64,000 nt of DNA from Pollenia angustigena (GCA_930367215.1 OV884059.1:224377803-224441802), one strand, 5' to 3'. Counted from the first letter of the stretch, positions 44,556 to 55,935 are shown. Made by a program: numbers and translations. Notes: generated by a model not told the origin, from the sequence alone.

Positions 44556-45861
44556 AAGGGTGGTTAAATTGTAAGGGCCGATGTTGAATGTGAACCACAC
44601 CTAAACGCCAAGTTTTTTTCCGAATTTTATTTGACATTTCTGTATTTCAGACTTACTCAATTTGAACCATGGAGAGATACACAATCCAACAACGTGTTAA
44701 AGTTATCCAGACTTATTATGAAAATGGGCGTTCAAATCAAAATGCATATTGTGCACTTCGTGATTTTTTTGGTCAATTTGATCGTCCAAATGTGCGTACA
44801 ATCGCAAAAATCGTGGAAAAATTCGAGCAAACCGGGTCTGTGGAAGATGTGAGAACACCAGTGCATGCTCGTACAGCTCGTTCTGCAGGAAATATTGCTG
44901 CTGTTCGCAATAGTGTGGCTGAAGAGCCGTCCACCTCAACTCGTCGTCGTGCCCAACAATTGCACCTCTCACGCTCGTCGTTGATGAACATTATGCATAA
45001 AGACTTGCATTTACACGCTTACAAGGTGCAATTGGCTCAAGAACTAAAGCCTCTTGACCATTCCAAACGTCGTGAATGGGCAGAATGGTGGCAAGAAATG
45101 GCAACAGTGGATGATCAATTTTCGAAGAAAATCATCTTCAGTGATGAGGCACATTTTCACCTCAGTGGATTCGTCAATAAACAGAATTGCCGCATTTGGG
45201 CGAATGAGAATCCAAGAGTGATTGTCGAAAAACCAATGCACCCACAAAGAGTGACTGTTTGGTGCGGTTTATGGGCTGGCGGCATCATCGGGCCGTATTT
45301 TTTCCAAAATGAGGCCGGTCAGGCAGTTACTGTGAATGGTGTTCGCTATCGTGAGATGATAACGAGCTTTTTATGGCCCGAATTAGAAGATATGGAGGTG
45401 GACGATATGTGGTTTCAGCAGGACGGTGCCACTTGCCACACAGCTAACGAAACAATGGCTCTTTTGCGCAACAAATTCAATGGCCGTGTTATCTCACGTA
45501 ATGGCGATGTCAATTGGCCGCCAAGATCATGTGATTTGACACCGTTGGACTTTTTTCTTTGGGGTTATTTGAAAGAAAAGGTGTACGTCGATAAGCCAGC
45601 AACAATTCAAGAGCTAAATGATGAGATAATTCGGCACATTAACGGTATAGAACCTCCATTATGCCTCAGGGTCATCGAAAATTTGGACCATCGGATGGAG
45701 GTGTGCCGCCGTGGTCGCGGCGCCCATTTGGCCGATATTTTGTTCCATACATAATTGAGTAACACCAATATATCATAATAAAATAAAATTACAATAATTT
45801 CCTAAATAGTTTGTGTTTTATTCAAAATCAACATCGGCCCTTGAAATTTAACCACCCATTA
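44556..45861 (+). mobile_element. Intact rosa-type (DD41D) mariner (right copy)
   Basis: The element is 44556-45859, 1304 bp. TA follows the right end (45860-45861), but the left end joins TTTTTGTG directly without TA, because the deletion that removed left-arm positions 33696-34854 stops exactly at the mariner terminus (two-base overlap AA). Confidence 0.9.
44669..45754 (+). CDS. Mariner transposase, DD41D (right copy)
   Basis: 361 residues, identical in protein to the left-arm copy: D159, D252 and D294, with 41 residues between the last two. Uninterrupted and flanked by both inverted repeats, so the element could still be mobilised even though one flanking TA is lost. Two identical full-length genes in inverted orientation 10 kb apart would produce self-complementary RNA if both strands were transcribed through the centre. 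Confidence 0.92.
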   Translation: MERYTIQQRVKVIQTYYENGRSNQNAYCALRDFFGQFDRPNVRTIAKIVEKFEQTGSVEDVRTPVHARTARSAGNIAAVRNSVAEEPSTSTRRRAQQLHLSRSSLMNIMHKDLHLHAYKVQLAQELKPLDHSKRREWAEWWQEMATVDDQFSKKIIFSDEAHFHLSGFVNKQNCRIWANENPRVIVEKPMHPQRVTVWCGLWAGGIIGPYFFQNEAGQAVTVNGVRYREMITSFLWPELEDMEVDDMWFQQDGATCHTANETMALLRNKFNGRVISRNGDVNWPPRSCDLTPLDFFLWGYLKEKVYVDKPATIQELNDEIIRHINGIEPPLCLRVIENLDHRMEVCRRGRGAHLADILFHT

Positions 45862-46271
45862 TTTTTTGTAGTTTGTATATTTTTATTTTAAATTATAGAA
45901 AAATTTATTAATTTTTAAAGAATTTCTACGTTTTAAAATTAACATTAAAAAAAGCCGTAAAATTCCTTTATTTTAAATGATTTTCCGTTTTCTAATTAAA
46001 TTTTCAGTTATTCAAACTTAATATTCCTTTGAATTTACCTACATAATATTTTGAGTGTAACATCATACAAGTATGCTATGCTTGTTTCTTTTAACACATT
46101 GCCGTATTCAATCAATTGTGAATGACTAAACGATAAAAAATGATATTCTATTTCCAACGATAATAAACAAATAATAAACATTTTACAAAAATATTTAAGG
46201 CGTATAAACGAAAACTAAAAATATTATTGTTAATTTCTTATTAATGCCACATGTGTTTTTTATTTACACAT

Positions 46272-47384
46272 CGCACTTGTTCAACAATAGTGTATTAACT
46301 TAAAAAGTTTTTTATTTTTTCACTTGTTGGAAAAAATCGATACGTAATATTCATATCTAACCGCTGTTACTGCCCGTCTACAACTGACATGATTTGCAGT
46401 TATAACTTGAAGTTATAAGAGCGTTGTAAAAACATTTGCATTAACAACCGTGTTATAACATGAGAAAACTTCTAACATGATGAGTCTATACCTAACACTA
46501 ACATCATATTAGTGTTAAAGTTAAGCATTTCATGTCAGTTGTAGACTGCATGTAAAAATATCGTGCTATATTGTCTACTTGTTGATAATGAAACGGTTGG
46601 TTTAAAAATTTTTTTTCATATGCGTTTAATGTAAAATATAAAAATTGAGAGTAGTTTTTTATCAATTAAAAAAATTATTTAAATTTAATTAATGTGATAA
46701 TTGAATCAATTATTTTTTTTTTGTTAAAAGAAAATTAAAAATATGTATAATTTTGTTGTAATTAACATTTTAGTTGTTTTGAAATAAATTTTGAATTAAA
46801 CTAATTATGAAATTACAAAAAAAAATATTTCGTTTAAAATAGAATAATTTAAACTTCACAGAAAAAAATAGTTCACCAATTAAAGCATTAATCAAAAATT
46901 AAGTAAGTTTTAATTAAAAAATTTAATCAAGTGAATTAAACTATCAATTTGCTCCAGTAAACAAATTTACTTGATTAAACGTTTAATTCACTTGATTAAA
47001 CGTTTTATTCATTTGATTAAGTTTTTAATTGAAACTGATTTTATTTTTAATTTTTGCTTTAATTGGTGAATAAAATTTTTTCTGTACTGCGAAATTGTTG
47101 TTGGAAATTGTCAAAATCAATCAGCACATTGTTGGAAATGACAAAGCTTTTTGATAATTTTTTTAATTAAAATTAAAATATTCAAAATATTAAGTTTTTA
47201 AAATTTTTAGTAATCAATATAATCATTTTGGTAATAGGTGTAAAATCAACAAATGGGTTGTTTGATTCTATGAATTTGGTATGAATTTGGTGATTAGAGA
47301 CAATTTTTAATTTTTTCTGTGTTGCTTTGCTTGATCTGGAATGTTTTAAATTTTGAGTAAATTCAGTATTGTTGAACAAGTGCG
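46272..47384. repeat. ~0.93-kb inverted-repeat element (right copy)
   Basis: Mirror of 18760-31980 without the BEL and LINE insertions. It shows the empty LINE site (TTTTAGTT, 46768-46775) and the empty BEL site (GATTC, 47264-47268). It carries a private 183-bp MITE at its left end and the mirror CACAGAAAAAA MITE at 46857-47096. Confidence 0.65.
46365..46553. repeat. MITE, 183 bp, TGT target duplication (right only)
   Basis: The insertion is 46368-46550; ends share the inverted core TCTACAACTGACATGA. TGT occurs on both sides (46365-46367, 46551-46553), while the left arm has CCGCTGTAAAAA with one TGT. Superfamily not determined. Confidence 0.75.
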
Positions 47385-47889
47385 AAAGGTTTTTAAACAG
47401 CAATACATATTATAGGTTTTAGCCTTGAGTTTTTTTTTTTTTTTTAATTAACAAAATTATTTTTATTTGCTAATAATTGCTTATAATTGCTTATTTATTA
47501 CAGCTAGAGTTCGTTCATTAAAAAAAAAAATTAAAAAACTATACAAAAGAAATAAAGCAAATAAAGAAACAAATAAATAAATATATTTGTCTTAAAACAT
47601 GTTTTTTATAATTGCGTGCCAAATTGTTTCTAGTTCATCTCGGCACCGGTTTAGGTTTTAAATCTAGCCAAAATTGTGGACCAACTTTTTTAAAAATATC
47701 GAGAATCCACATTATTAACTTTTTAAATGATACTTTTTGTTGTTCAAATACCAACGTAAAATTGGTAGCGGAATGCACCGATAGAACAACTTTATTTTAA
47801 ACAACTAGAAATAAATTACAAACTTTCATGAAAATCGGTCCATTTTTTACAACAGATTCCAATATCTGAATTCGTTTCGGCTTTAGTTA

Positions 47890-48081
47890 GGTGATCATAC
47901 ATACATACTCTTTTTTGGACGACAATCATCAATTTTAACTGGCTGTCATTTATAAAATTTGTGTCCTCTTTTATAATCTTTTTTCATAATCTGTCATCTT
48001 TGTCCTCTTTATTGTTAAAAGCATGACCAAAATTTGCTTTTATTTTTATAAATTAAAATAAATTTTATTTCACGGCGATCA
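47890..48081. repeat. 176-bp insertion with imperfect target duplication (right only)
   Basis: Relative to the left arm an extra 176 bp (47898-48073) is present, flanked by GGTGATCA (47890-47897) and GGCGATCA (48074-48081). The left arm has a single GGCGATCA equivalent. No inverted ends are evident; it may be a short retroposed or 5'-truncated fragment. Confidence 0.55.
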
Positions 48082-48261
48082 CAGGTTTTTTCTGTCAAAT
48101 CGAATCGAAAATGTCGTGCCATGCTTGTTCTGTTCATACTCCTACTGAACTCGCATACACTTGCAGTATACAATTTTGAATAAGTTAGTGCAATGCATGT
48201 TTAAGTTTCGTTATTTTTTTTATCTTATTTTACTTAAGTAGGTAAATGTAAATTTTTATAG

Positions 48262-48685
48262 TTGGGGTATTCACAAGGTGTGCTATCATGTTATATTGTC
48301 ATTAAGTTCTAACATTTTACAATGGTTTACAAATAATGTTGTTGCTTTGTAAACAACACGTGTCTTAAATCAATAGAACTTTGCTTGTTATGTTTATTGT
48401 GCTCTCGTAATGAATCCGAAGAGTCCTGCGCGGAACGGCAGAGCCGAGCCTCATTAGTTTTTGTTGCCGTCGCCGTTGATGGTATAGTTTTAACCTGCTT
48501 ATTTTTTGCAACAAAACAAATTATATATTATTTTTGGTAAATATTTATTTTTTATATTTGTTTTAAATCAGCTGATTTAAATTCAAAATAGCACACTAAA
48601 TTATGAGGGGTTGTTCACAACAGCCGTATTTTTTCATGTTATGTTTTAAGACTTTTGACTTTATGACACCTTGTGAATCCCCCAA
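48262..48685. repeat. Inverted-repeat element (right copy)
   Basis: Mirror of 17655-18090, with a ~16-bp segment of the left copy (GACGCCGCAAGTG region near 17822) missing here. No gene supported. Confidence 0.55.
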
Positions 48686-48881
48686 GTATATCGTCGGCTT
48701 AATATACAAACCTGCTACACATTGTACAGGAAAAACTTTTTATATTTCCTATTTGCTGCTTGAGAGGACAACCAAAAATATAGTTGATTTGACACACTTC
48801 ATGTCTTCAAAAAGCGAGACAGAACTTAACGTTTTCAACATACACTAGACAAGTTTACTGTACATCGTTTTTTTTAAGAAT

Positions 48882-49110
48882 TGACTTTATACACTACCAG
48901 ACTATTTTCTTGTTACATTTTACCTTAGCTTTCCTTTGGAAAGCAATGAGCTATAATTTATGTACAGAAAAATGTACAATTATTAGACACCAGCAGAATG
49001 TAGTGCATTTTCTGGCCCGCTACGGCCTTCGTCAGCATTCTTTGTGTCACACTGGATAGTGATACTTTATAAATTGAATGTATTTAATAGTCTGGTAGTG
49101 TATAAAGTCA
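48882..49110. repeat. MITE, 229 bp (right copy)
   Basis: Mirror of 17230-17458 with the same TGACTTTATACACTACCAGA ends. Confidence 0.65.
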
Positions 49111-49326
49111 TTTTTGAAAAATTTAAGGAATAGAACTATTACAAAAAGCTTTATAAAATACATAAAATTTCAGTTATGTATTTTATAAAGCTCATAGAAT
49201 AAATTCAAAAAAACAAAAATGTTGAATATAATTTTATAAAATTTTAAATCTTTACTAAGGGCCAGCAAAGCGGACCGGGTCCAGCTAGTATAATATATAG
49301 TAACCTTCGGAAGGAAATAATTCCCA

Positions 49327-50456
49327 CACAGAAAAAATTATTGCCATTTTTTCAATTGATAGTGATTTTTGAATTTTAAAATAAATTTGATTACGTTCTT
49401 AATTGATTGAATTAAAAAAAAATTTTTTTTTTCAATTAAAGTTTTACTTGATTTTAAGCTTAATTTTAATTATAAGTTTAATTGAATCAATCAACTCGGT
49501 TGTTTGAATTGAACACTTTGTTGCATTCTCCTTGTTGCTTTCCTCCCTCATCAACAGTTTGCGAAAAATGTTACAAGTGCAACCAACATCTTTATAAATT
49601 TATTGTCTTTGCCCTTACATGTACATACACACATGTTTTTGTCATCAAAAAGAACAGTAAGCGTCGCGTGCAAAAAAAAAACTATCAACAAGTAAAAAAT
49701 TAACTGAAATTTGTTATAGACGAATTACAATTATGTATGACCACCAATAATGAGCCTACATACTATGTACATATATTATGCGTAAAATAAAAAATCGCCT
49801 TGTGGCTGACCACAGTGTTGACGGTGGTTATGGTCGCAATCGAAATTTGGTGTTTATTTTCTTTGTTTGTTAATTCTTGAATATTTTTTGGCGTCATTTC
49901 ATGTTGTACGTTTAAAGTGAATAGGTGAAAAAAAGTACAGCCAAATTACACAACAAAAACAGTTTTTTGTTTTCAATCTTGAATACCCTGAAGAATCAGA
50001 GTTATTCTACAATTTTATACAAAGTTGTATGTATGAAATTCCTCTGTCAAAAAAATATTCCAAAATTTGTACAATTAAGCATGAGCTATTACAATTAAAC
50101 AAATAAAACAAGTTATTTTTAAACCATATTTAAATAAAACATATATTTTAAATATTATCATTTTGCTTCATTTAAGCATCAATTGAATTGATTTAACAAA
50201 CTTATTCAATTAACAATTTGTGTGATTCAATAATTTGCGTAATTGAATTTAGAGTGTATTTCAAATACACTGTTTAATTTATTCAATTGAAAATTGAAAT
50301 GTAAAAACTTTTTAATTGGAAAAAAATCCTTGTTTTGCAATTTTTGCAAATTTGAGTAATTGGTATAATCATTTCGGTGATAGGTGCAAAATTAAACAAT
50401 TTTTTGCTTGTTTCAATTATTTTGGTGATCAAAACCGTTTTTTACTTTTTTCTGTG
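49327..50456. repeat. AT-rich element with CACAGAAAAAA ends (right copy)
   Basis: Mirror of 15885-17013; same ends and no coding content. Confidence 0.55.
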
Positions 50457-50669
50457 AATGGATGAAGTTTTGCAGGCATGCATATTCCCGATGACAATAC
50501 ACGAATACATGGATAAAATCTAGGGGGAGAGCAAAATTTTTTTTTAAATGTTCTTTTTTAAGAAAAGCGTTTCTTAAAAAAAAATTTTTTTAAATGGTCT
50601 TATTTAATATTTTATTAAAAATTATTTGAAAAATGAAAATATTTCTATGAATTACATATTAATATAAAT

Positions 50670-50937
50670 TTAGTGTAATAGTGAAGTCTTTTTAAAAGTG
50701 GGATAATTCATATTATATTCTTTGACCACTTGAAAAAGGAATTGTTTCTCTTCTTCATTGTGTGTTAATTTATTATTATAATCTGTAATGAATTTGGCAC
50801 CTCTTTCAGCAGCATCGTTTACTACAGATAAGTTTTGACATTCCAATCCGATGGATCGACTTGCAAATATTCTTTTGAAATTTCTAAGCGATCAAAGAAC
50901 GCGTGTGTGTTTGAATTTACAAAATTGCTTAAATCTT
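50670..50937 (-). pseudogene. Decayed ORF of unrecognised family, 3' part (right copy)
   Basis: Mirror of about 15392-15660. The relic continues at 57282-57570 on the far side of two private insertions. It carries the NDAAERG-type motif region (minus strand). Confidence 0.5.
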
Positions 50938-51202
50938 TTTTTTTTATTTATTTATTTCATTTATTTGGAACTTCTACAACAAAACATGGGTTTTAGTGAG
51001 TAGAAATCTAATGAAGTTATGATCAAAAGTATTTATCAATAACATAAAAATATACAAAATAATAACATAAAACAGGTATATTATTTAAACAATTAATAGG
51101 TATGTTGGTATAAAATATAACAAAAGTGAAAAAAAAAGAATAGTGAAATACATTTTTATATACGAAAACAATATTGAGAGCGATAATAATAACGTTAGTT
51201 AT

Positions 51203-54034
51203 TTATGAATAAAATCTTAATAACTGTTGCTTGAAATGCAGGGCGCTGCTGGTTTCTTTAATTGTTGAGGGAAGATTGTTCCAGAGACGTATTGCAGTTA
51301 TAAAAAATTGCCATTCCGAAACTAGCGTGCGGTGTCTAAATTGAATAAAATTCTTGTTCCTTCCGAGGCGACTAAAATTTAAACGATTATAGAGATAATT
51401 TGGTTCACGAGTGGTTATAATTTTATGCAGATAAACAAGAGTTCGTATTTTCAACAAGTCTTCAAATAGCACACCGTATATTTTTTTTGAAAACGGGGTA
51501 ATATTAATATAATTGCCATCACTGACATAATTTTTTATGCCATAAACATATCTCGTAATGTTGTTAAACGCTACCTTTAACTTATGTTTGCTATTTAAAT
51601 CACAACTTGCGAAGATTTCACATCCATAGGTAAGGACTGGTATTAGATATGTTTTCGCAATTAGTATTCGAATCTTCATTGGTGTTACACATTGTGTTTG
51701 CCATAGTGTTCTAAGTATTGAGTAAGTTCTGCCACAAGCAAATGTTACATGATCTGACCAAGTGAGTGTATTGTTAAAAATTAGACCAAGATTTTTTGCC
51801 TTATCAACTATTTCAATTTGTTGGTCGTTGATACAAATTTTAGGACGTTGATCTATTTTCTGGGTTCTCCTTCGTATTATAATACATTTAGATTTTGAAG
51901 GATTTAAACTTAAACCATTTATATCTGCCCAATGCGCAACACGTTTGAGGTCTTCATTCAACTTGGCAGTACATGCCTCCATGTTTTGTTTTTTTGTGCT
52001 TATATATAATTGTACGTCGTCAGCATACAATCTAATACGGCAATGGTTTAACTTATCAGGTAAATCATTTGCATAAATTGAGAACAGTAACGGCCCGAGA
52101 ATGGAACCTTGGGGAACGCCCCTTATAATTGGCAGAAACTGTGAAGATTTCAAACTTTTAGTTTCAACATACTGCATTCGACCTTCAAGGTAAGACGATA
52201 TCAATTTAACCGAAGTTACTGAAAAATTCATAATTTTTTCAAGTTTTTGAGCTAATATTGTATGGTCCACTGTATCAAATGCCTTTGAATGGTCTAACAA
52301 TATAAGCATTACTAAACAGCCATCATCCACTTCCTTTCTAATGTCTTCGGAAACATCAGTCAGAGCAGTAATGCAGCTATGGTTAGCTCGGAACCCAGAT
52401 TGTTTTTCAGTAAGTAGATTGTTATTATTTATATATTGAACTATCTGCATACGTAAAAGTTTTTCAAATGCCTTTGACAGATATGGTAAAATAGCAATTG
52501 GCCTGTATTCAGTCGCAGATTTTGGTATTGGTAGAATTTTGGCTTTCTTCCATCTTAGCGGATAACTGCTTTTTGTTATTATTGTGTTGAAAATGTACGT
52601 TATAAATGGTAATAGTGGTTGAAGAATAATTTTTATGAAGTTTGGATGAATGCCATCAATACCTGTTGCATTCGACTTGATAGAACAACAGCTTTTAAAA
52701 ACGTCGAACTGGTTTACGCACTCGAACTTAAACTTTATTTGTGGTATATCTTCATTATGATGGTTGACATAATATGAATGATTCGCTTGTCTCATAGGTA
52801 TATTAACAAAATTTTGATTTATTTGATTTGGATCAAGCATGCTAGCGTTATGTTGGTTGCTTTTAGTACTCACAATGCCAATTTCCTTAATTGCACTCCA
52901 AGTAGTCTTTGTAGAAACTGAATTTGTGAATTTCTCAGCATAATAATTGGATTTTGCTATTCGTATTGCTCTAGTTACAGATTTTCTAGCTCCACGATAT
53001 GTATTATGCAGATCAGATGTTTTAAAGCGCTTCCACCTAGAGAATGCATAGTCTCGAGCTGTTATCAGACGTTTTATTTCCTCATTAAACCATGGTCTAT
53101 TGCGGTTATTAATTTTTTTCGATTGAATAGGTACTGTTGCGTTATACAGAGATAATATGTTTTCCTCCAAGAAGCCAATCTGATCATCTACTGAATGCAT
53201 GTAGTAAATGCACTCCCAATTAATATTTAGAAACTCTTCTTCTAAGGTGACATAATTTATTCGTTTGAAATTACGAAATTGAATTGTATTAATACAGGTT
53301 TGCAAAGGAATGTCAAATATCATGAAAATGAGATCATGCCTAGAAAAGCAGGAGGCAGATAACTGGTCATATTTTAAAATTTTTTCCTTATCGGAGACAA
53401 AAAATAAATCGATTAAAGTGTTACTAGATGATGTGAAGTGTGTAGCGCTGCTAGTATTTGCGGAAATAAGGTTGAATAATTTCATATTCTGTGATAAGTT
53501 TGATTCAACAAGCAGATTAGAGTTGAAATCGCCTGCGATAACGACATCACTATAAAGTGGTGTAACTTCAGCTAAAGTTTCGTAGAAATGGGTAAAACTT
53601 ATGTTATTCCTAGGTCGGTAGACGCAACCAACAAGAAATTTCCTTCCCATACTAGCTGCCTCAATAAAAAGATATTCAACTTTGTTGTTATTGTCTATTG
53701 TATCATTGCTTTTCCTCTTCACGGTACAGCTTACTCCCTTTTTTACATAGATCGCTACTCCACCATAGCCATCCGATCTATCATTTCTAAATAGATTGTA
53801 ACCCGAAAGTGAGACCAGGGTATCAGTAATATGTCTGCCAAACCACGTCTCAGAGACACATATTATGTGATCACCTGAATTTTCAAACATAAATCTAAAT
53901 TCGTCGATTTTGTTAAATAAACTTTGAGCGTTAATGTGACAAACGTTTAAGCCCCTTCTCTGCCTGGCAAGAATTTTTACCATGGAAGCCGTTACGTCTC
54001 TAGAAAAGGTACTATTATCCCTTATTGAACTCAA
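51203..54034 (-). CDS. LINE ORF2: endonuclease and reverse transcriptase, intact
   Basis: 943 residues, uninterrupted. The N-terminal ~240 residues form an apurinic-type endonuclease (NVCHINAQSL, SETWF, YRPRNN, GDFNSN, FSRHDLI) that nicks the target to prime reverse transcription. RT motifs follow (DGIHPNFI, YRPIAILPYLSKAFE, DHSKAFDTVDH, GVPQGSILGP), with catalytic YADDVQLYIS near residue 668. The C-terminal end RLWNNLPSTIK is typical of this group. No RNase H. The first Met is used; it lies ~30 residues before the endonuclease core. A related but distinct subfamily is represented by the truncated copies at 35016-37181 and 42221-44386. Confidence 0.9.
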   Translation of the reverse strand: MSSIRDNSTFSRDVTASMVKILARQRRGLNVCHINAQSLFNKIDEFRFMFENSGDHIICVSETWFGRHITDTLVSLSGYNLFRNDRSDGYGGVAIYVKKGVSCTVKRKSNDTIDNNNKVEYLFIEAASMGRKFLVGCVYRPRNNISFTHFYETLAEVTPLYSDVVIAGDFNSNLLVESNLSQNMKLFNLISANTSSATHFTSSSNTLIDLFFVSDKEKILKYDQLSASCFSRHDLIFMIFDIPLQTCINTIQFRNFKRINYVTLEEEFLNINWECIYYMHSVDDQIGFLEENILSLYNATVPIQSKKINNRNRPWFNEEIKRLITARDYAFSRWKRFKTSDLHNTYRGARKSVTRAIRIAKSNYYAEKFTNSVSTKTTWSAIKEIGIVSTKSNQHNASMLDPNQINQNFVNIPMRQANHSYYVNHHNEDIPQIKFKFECVNQFDVFKSCCSIKSNATGIDGIHPNFIKIILQPLLPFITYIFNTIITKSSYPLRWKKAKILPIPKSATEYRPIAILPYLSKAFEKLLRMQIVQYINNNNLLTEKQSGFRANHSCITALTDVSEDIRKEVDDGCLVMLILLDHSKAFDTVDHTILAQKLEKIMNFSVTSVKLISSYLEGRMQYVETKSLKSSQFLPIIRGVPQGSILGPLLFSIYANDLPDKLNHCRIRLYADDVQLYISTKKQNMEACTAKLNEDLKRVAHWADINGLSLNPSKSKCIIIRRRTQKIDQRPKICINDQQIEIVDKAKNLGLIFNNTLTWSDHVTFACGRTYSILRTLWQTQCVTPMKIRILIAKTYLIPVLTYGCEIFASCDLNSKHKLKVAFNNITRYVYGIKNYVSDGNYINITPFSKKIYGVLFEDLLKIRTLVYLHKIITTREPNYLYNRLNFSRLGRNKNFIQFRHRTLVSEWQFFITAIRLWNNLPSTIKETSSALHFKQQLLRFYS

Positions 54035-54228
54035 ACTTTAGATAAATAATACTAAATACCCTACCAGCAACGCTCAAGCAATACATATTTGAAATAAATA
54101 TTTCATTAAAACAAGTAATTATTACTAGACATAAATAAAGTACATAACTTATAGAGTGTTTATATAGGTATAAAAATAAAAATAAAGAGTGTCTATATAG
54201 GTATAAAAACGAAATTTCAATTGGTGTT

Positions 54229-55605
54229 CTAGTTGTTAGTTTCATGAAAAAGCTGGTGTAGCTCATCGTACATTTCAATAAGTATTGGGTCATCAGAACC
54301 ATGTTTTTTAACATATACCAAGCCTCGATGTGAATAAGCTGTTTTAATTTTCCTTTCGGTTTTCAGTTTTAAAGCCGCTCGAAGAATTTTATGGTTGTGT
54401 GGTGTTAGGTTTTCATTAATATAAATGGGTGAGTCGCTTTCAAAACCTGCATGTTTTAAACATAATGCACTTTTAGTATCACGTCTATACTTCGCAATTG
54501 TTTTTAAAACAAAATTTTTTTCATATGGGGAACATAAATCAACAACTACAACCTCATCAGTGGGAGAGTACGTTTTATTTTCTTTATATATTTTTTGTAG
54601 TCTATATATGTTTTTAATTTTAGGCGTAGAAATATTTAAGTTTGTACAGATGTCACTAAAAATGTTGTTTAAATTCTCATTGTTATAATAGGGTATGCCA
54701 TGTATTCGTATACTACCGGCAACAACAGAGTTTTCTTGTTTTAATTGTTTTTTCCTAAGCTCAGTTATTTCTTTTTTTACTTCATAGTTCTCTTTTTCTA
54801 ATTTGACAAGGTTCTCCCTTATCTCACGAATTGTTACAGTTTCTAAGAACGACACTTTTTCATTTACAGCTTTAATATCATAATGAATAACTTCCAATCT
54901 CTTATCAATTTCACTTAAGAGTTCATCTTTGTATTCTGTAAATTTCTTATGCATCATACTTAGTAATTGCTCAGTGAGCTTATCAAACCGCTTGTCCATA
55001 ATCGTTATGAATTTAAAGGGGCCCATAGACACATACTGCTGACAGCTACTGCCGATGAACCCTTCGTATACGTGTGTGATTGATATTTTACTACACACTT
55101 ATCAATCATCATTTTAAAATAAATTTTATTACGTGAAATTCAAGAAAAACCCTATTTTCTTCCCACTTTTATTTCTCAAAAATTATTTTAAATTTGTTTT
55201 AATTTAAATTGAAAAGAAAATTATAACAAAAAATTTATTTATTTATTTTATTGTTCATTTTTACAACTGTCAGCAGTATGAGTTCATTTCAAAATCAAAC
55301 CTATTTTGATTTTTCATACTGCATTGTCGGTGTGACGCATACATAAATAAAAATTTCAAATTTACAAACACATGTTTATTGCATGAGCATAGGCAGTATG
55401 TGTCTATGGGACCCTTAAGAGGTGATTCAGCGTTGGTAAGGCGCGGGGTTTTACATGCATTACCACAGAAAGAGTTTTGTAAATCTCTTACACGTTTTTG
55501 CGCGGGAGTTTTAGGTTGTATTGTTGTCTCTGATGACTCTGTTGTTGTTGCAGTATTTTTAAATTCTGAGATGTTAGTGTTTGTACTTTCGTTAACTTTA
55601 CTCAT
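54229..55605 (-). pseudogene. LINE ORF1 interrupted by a piggyBac-like MITE
   Basis: The N-terminal part (55605-55419, about 62 codons, Thr/Ser-rich) and the C-terminal part (55012-54229) lie in the same reading frame, separated by the insertion. The C-terminal part has a coiled coil (about 54985-54740, EKENYEVKKEITELRKKQ), an RRM-like segment (SIRIHGIPYYNNENL) and a terminal region resembling the FP25K/baculovirus-FP-like domain of insect LINE ORF1 proteins (TERKIKTAYSHRGLVYVKK). The native start is 55605; the ATG at 55098 is inside the MITE. It would act as the RNA-binding chaperone of the element. Confidence 0.8.
55013..55418. mobile_element. piggyBac-like MITE with TTAA target (right only)
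   Basis: The insertion is 55017-55414 (398 bp), bounded by TTAA on both sides (55013-55016 and 55415-55418). Near-identical inverted ends: GGGGCCCATAGACACATACT at the left (after one extra A) and the inverse of GGGTCCCATAGACACATACT at the right. TTAA targets and G/C-rich ends are piggyBac hallmarks. No transposase inside. Confidence 0.8.
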
Positions 55606-55935
55606 TTTGATTTTTTTTTTTTATTTTTTGTTTTTATTATTTTAGGCAGTTGTTTTTGTGTAAATGTTCTATTGTTTTGTTTGTGTATTATTTTCTGCAG
55701 TTTTTTATTTTATTTTCGTTTAAATATATTTTTGATTTTTTGTTTTTAGTTAAATAAATTCAACTTTTGTTTGAATTGAAAATTATTAGTTATTTAAATA
55801 AGTGAAGAATTGAGTTTTTGATTTTAAGGTTTTAAAATGATACGATTTATAATGTTAACTATTTTTTCGGTTTTTTTTTGCGGAGCGAGAATAAATTTAC
55901 GTCTATCTAGCACTCTTACTTGTTTTTGTGAATAT

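Larger units (their letters stand above)
50938..55927 (-). mobile_element. Near full-length Jockey/CR1-type LINE, ~5 kb (right only)
   Basis: Minus-strand LINE: 5' end near 55925, ORF1, a 194-bp gap, ORF2, then a 3' tail of A-rich AAAT repeats (about 50938-50965). It is inserted in a T-rich target whose unoccupied form on the left arm is near 15389-15394; the flanking TTTTTG-type sequence makes exact duplication limits ambiguous. ORF2 is intact; ORF1 is split by a piggyBac-like MITE. Confidence 0.85.
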
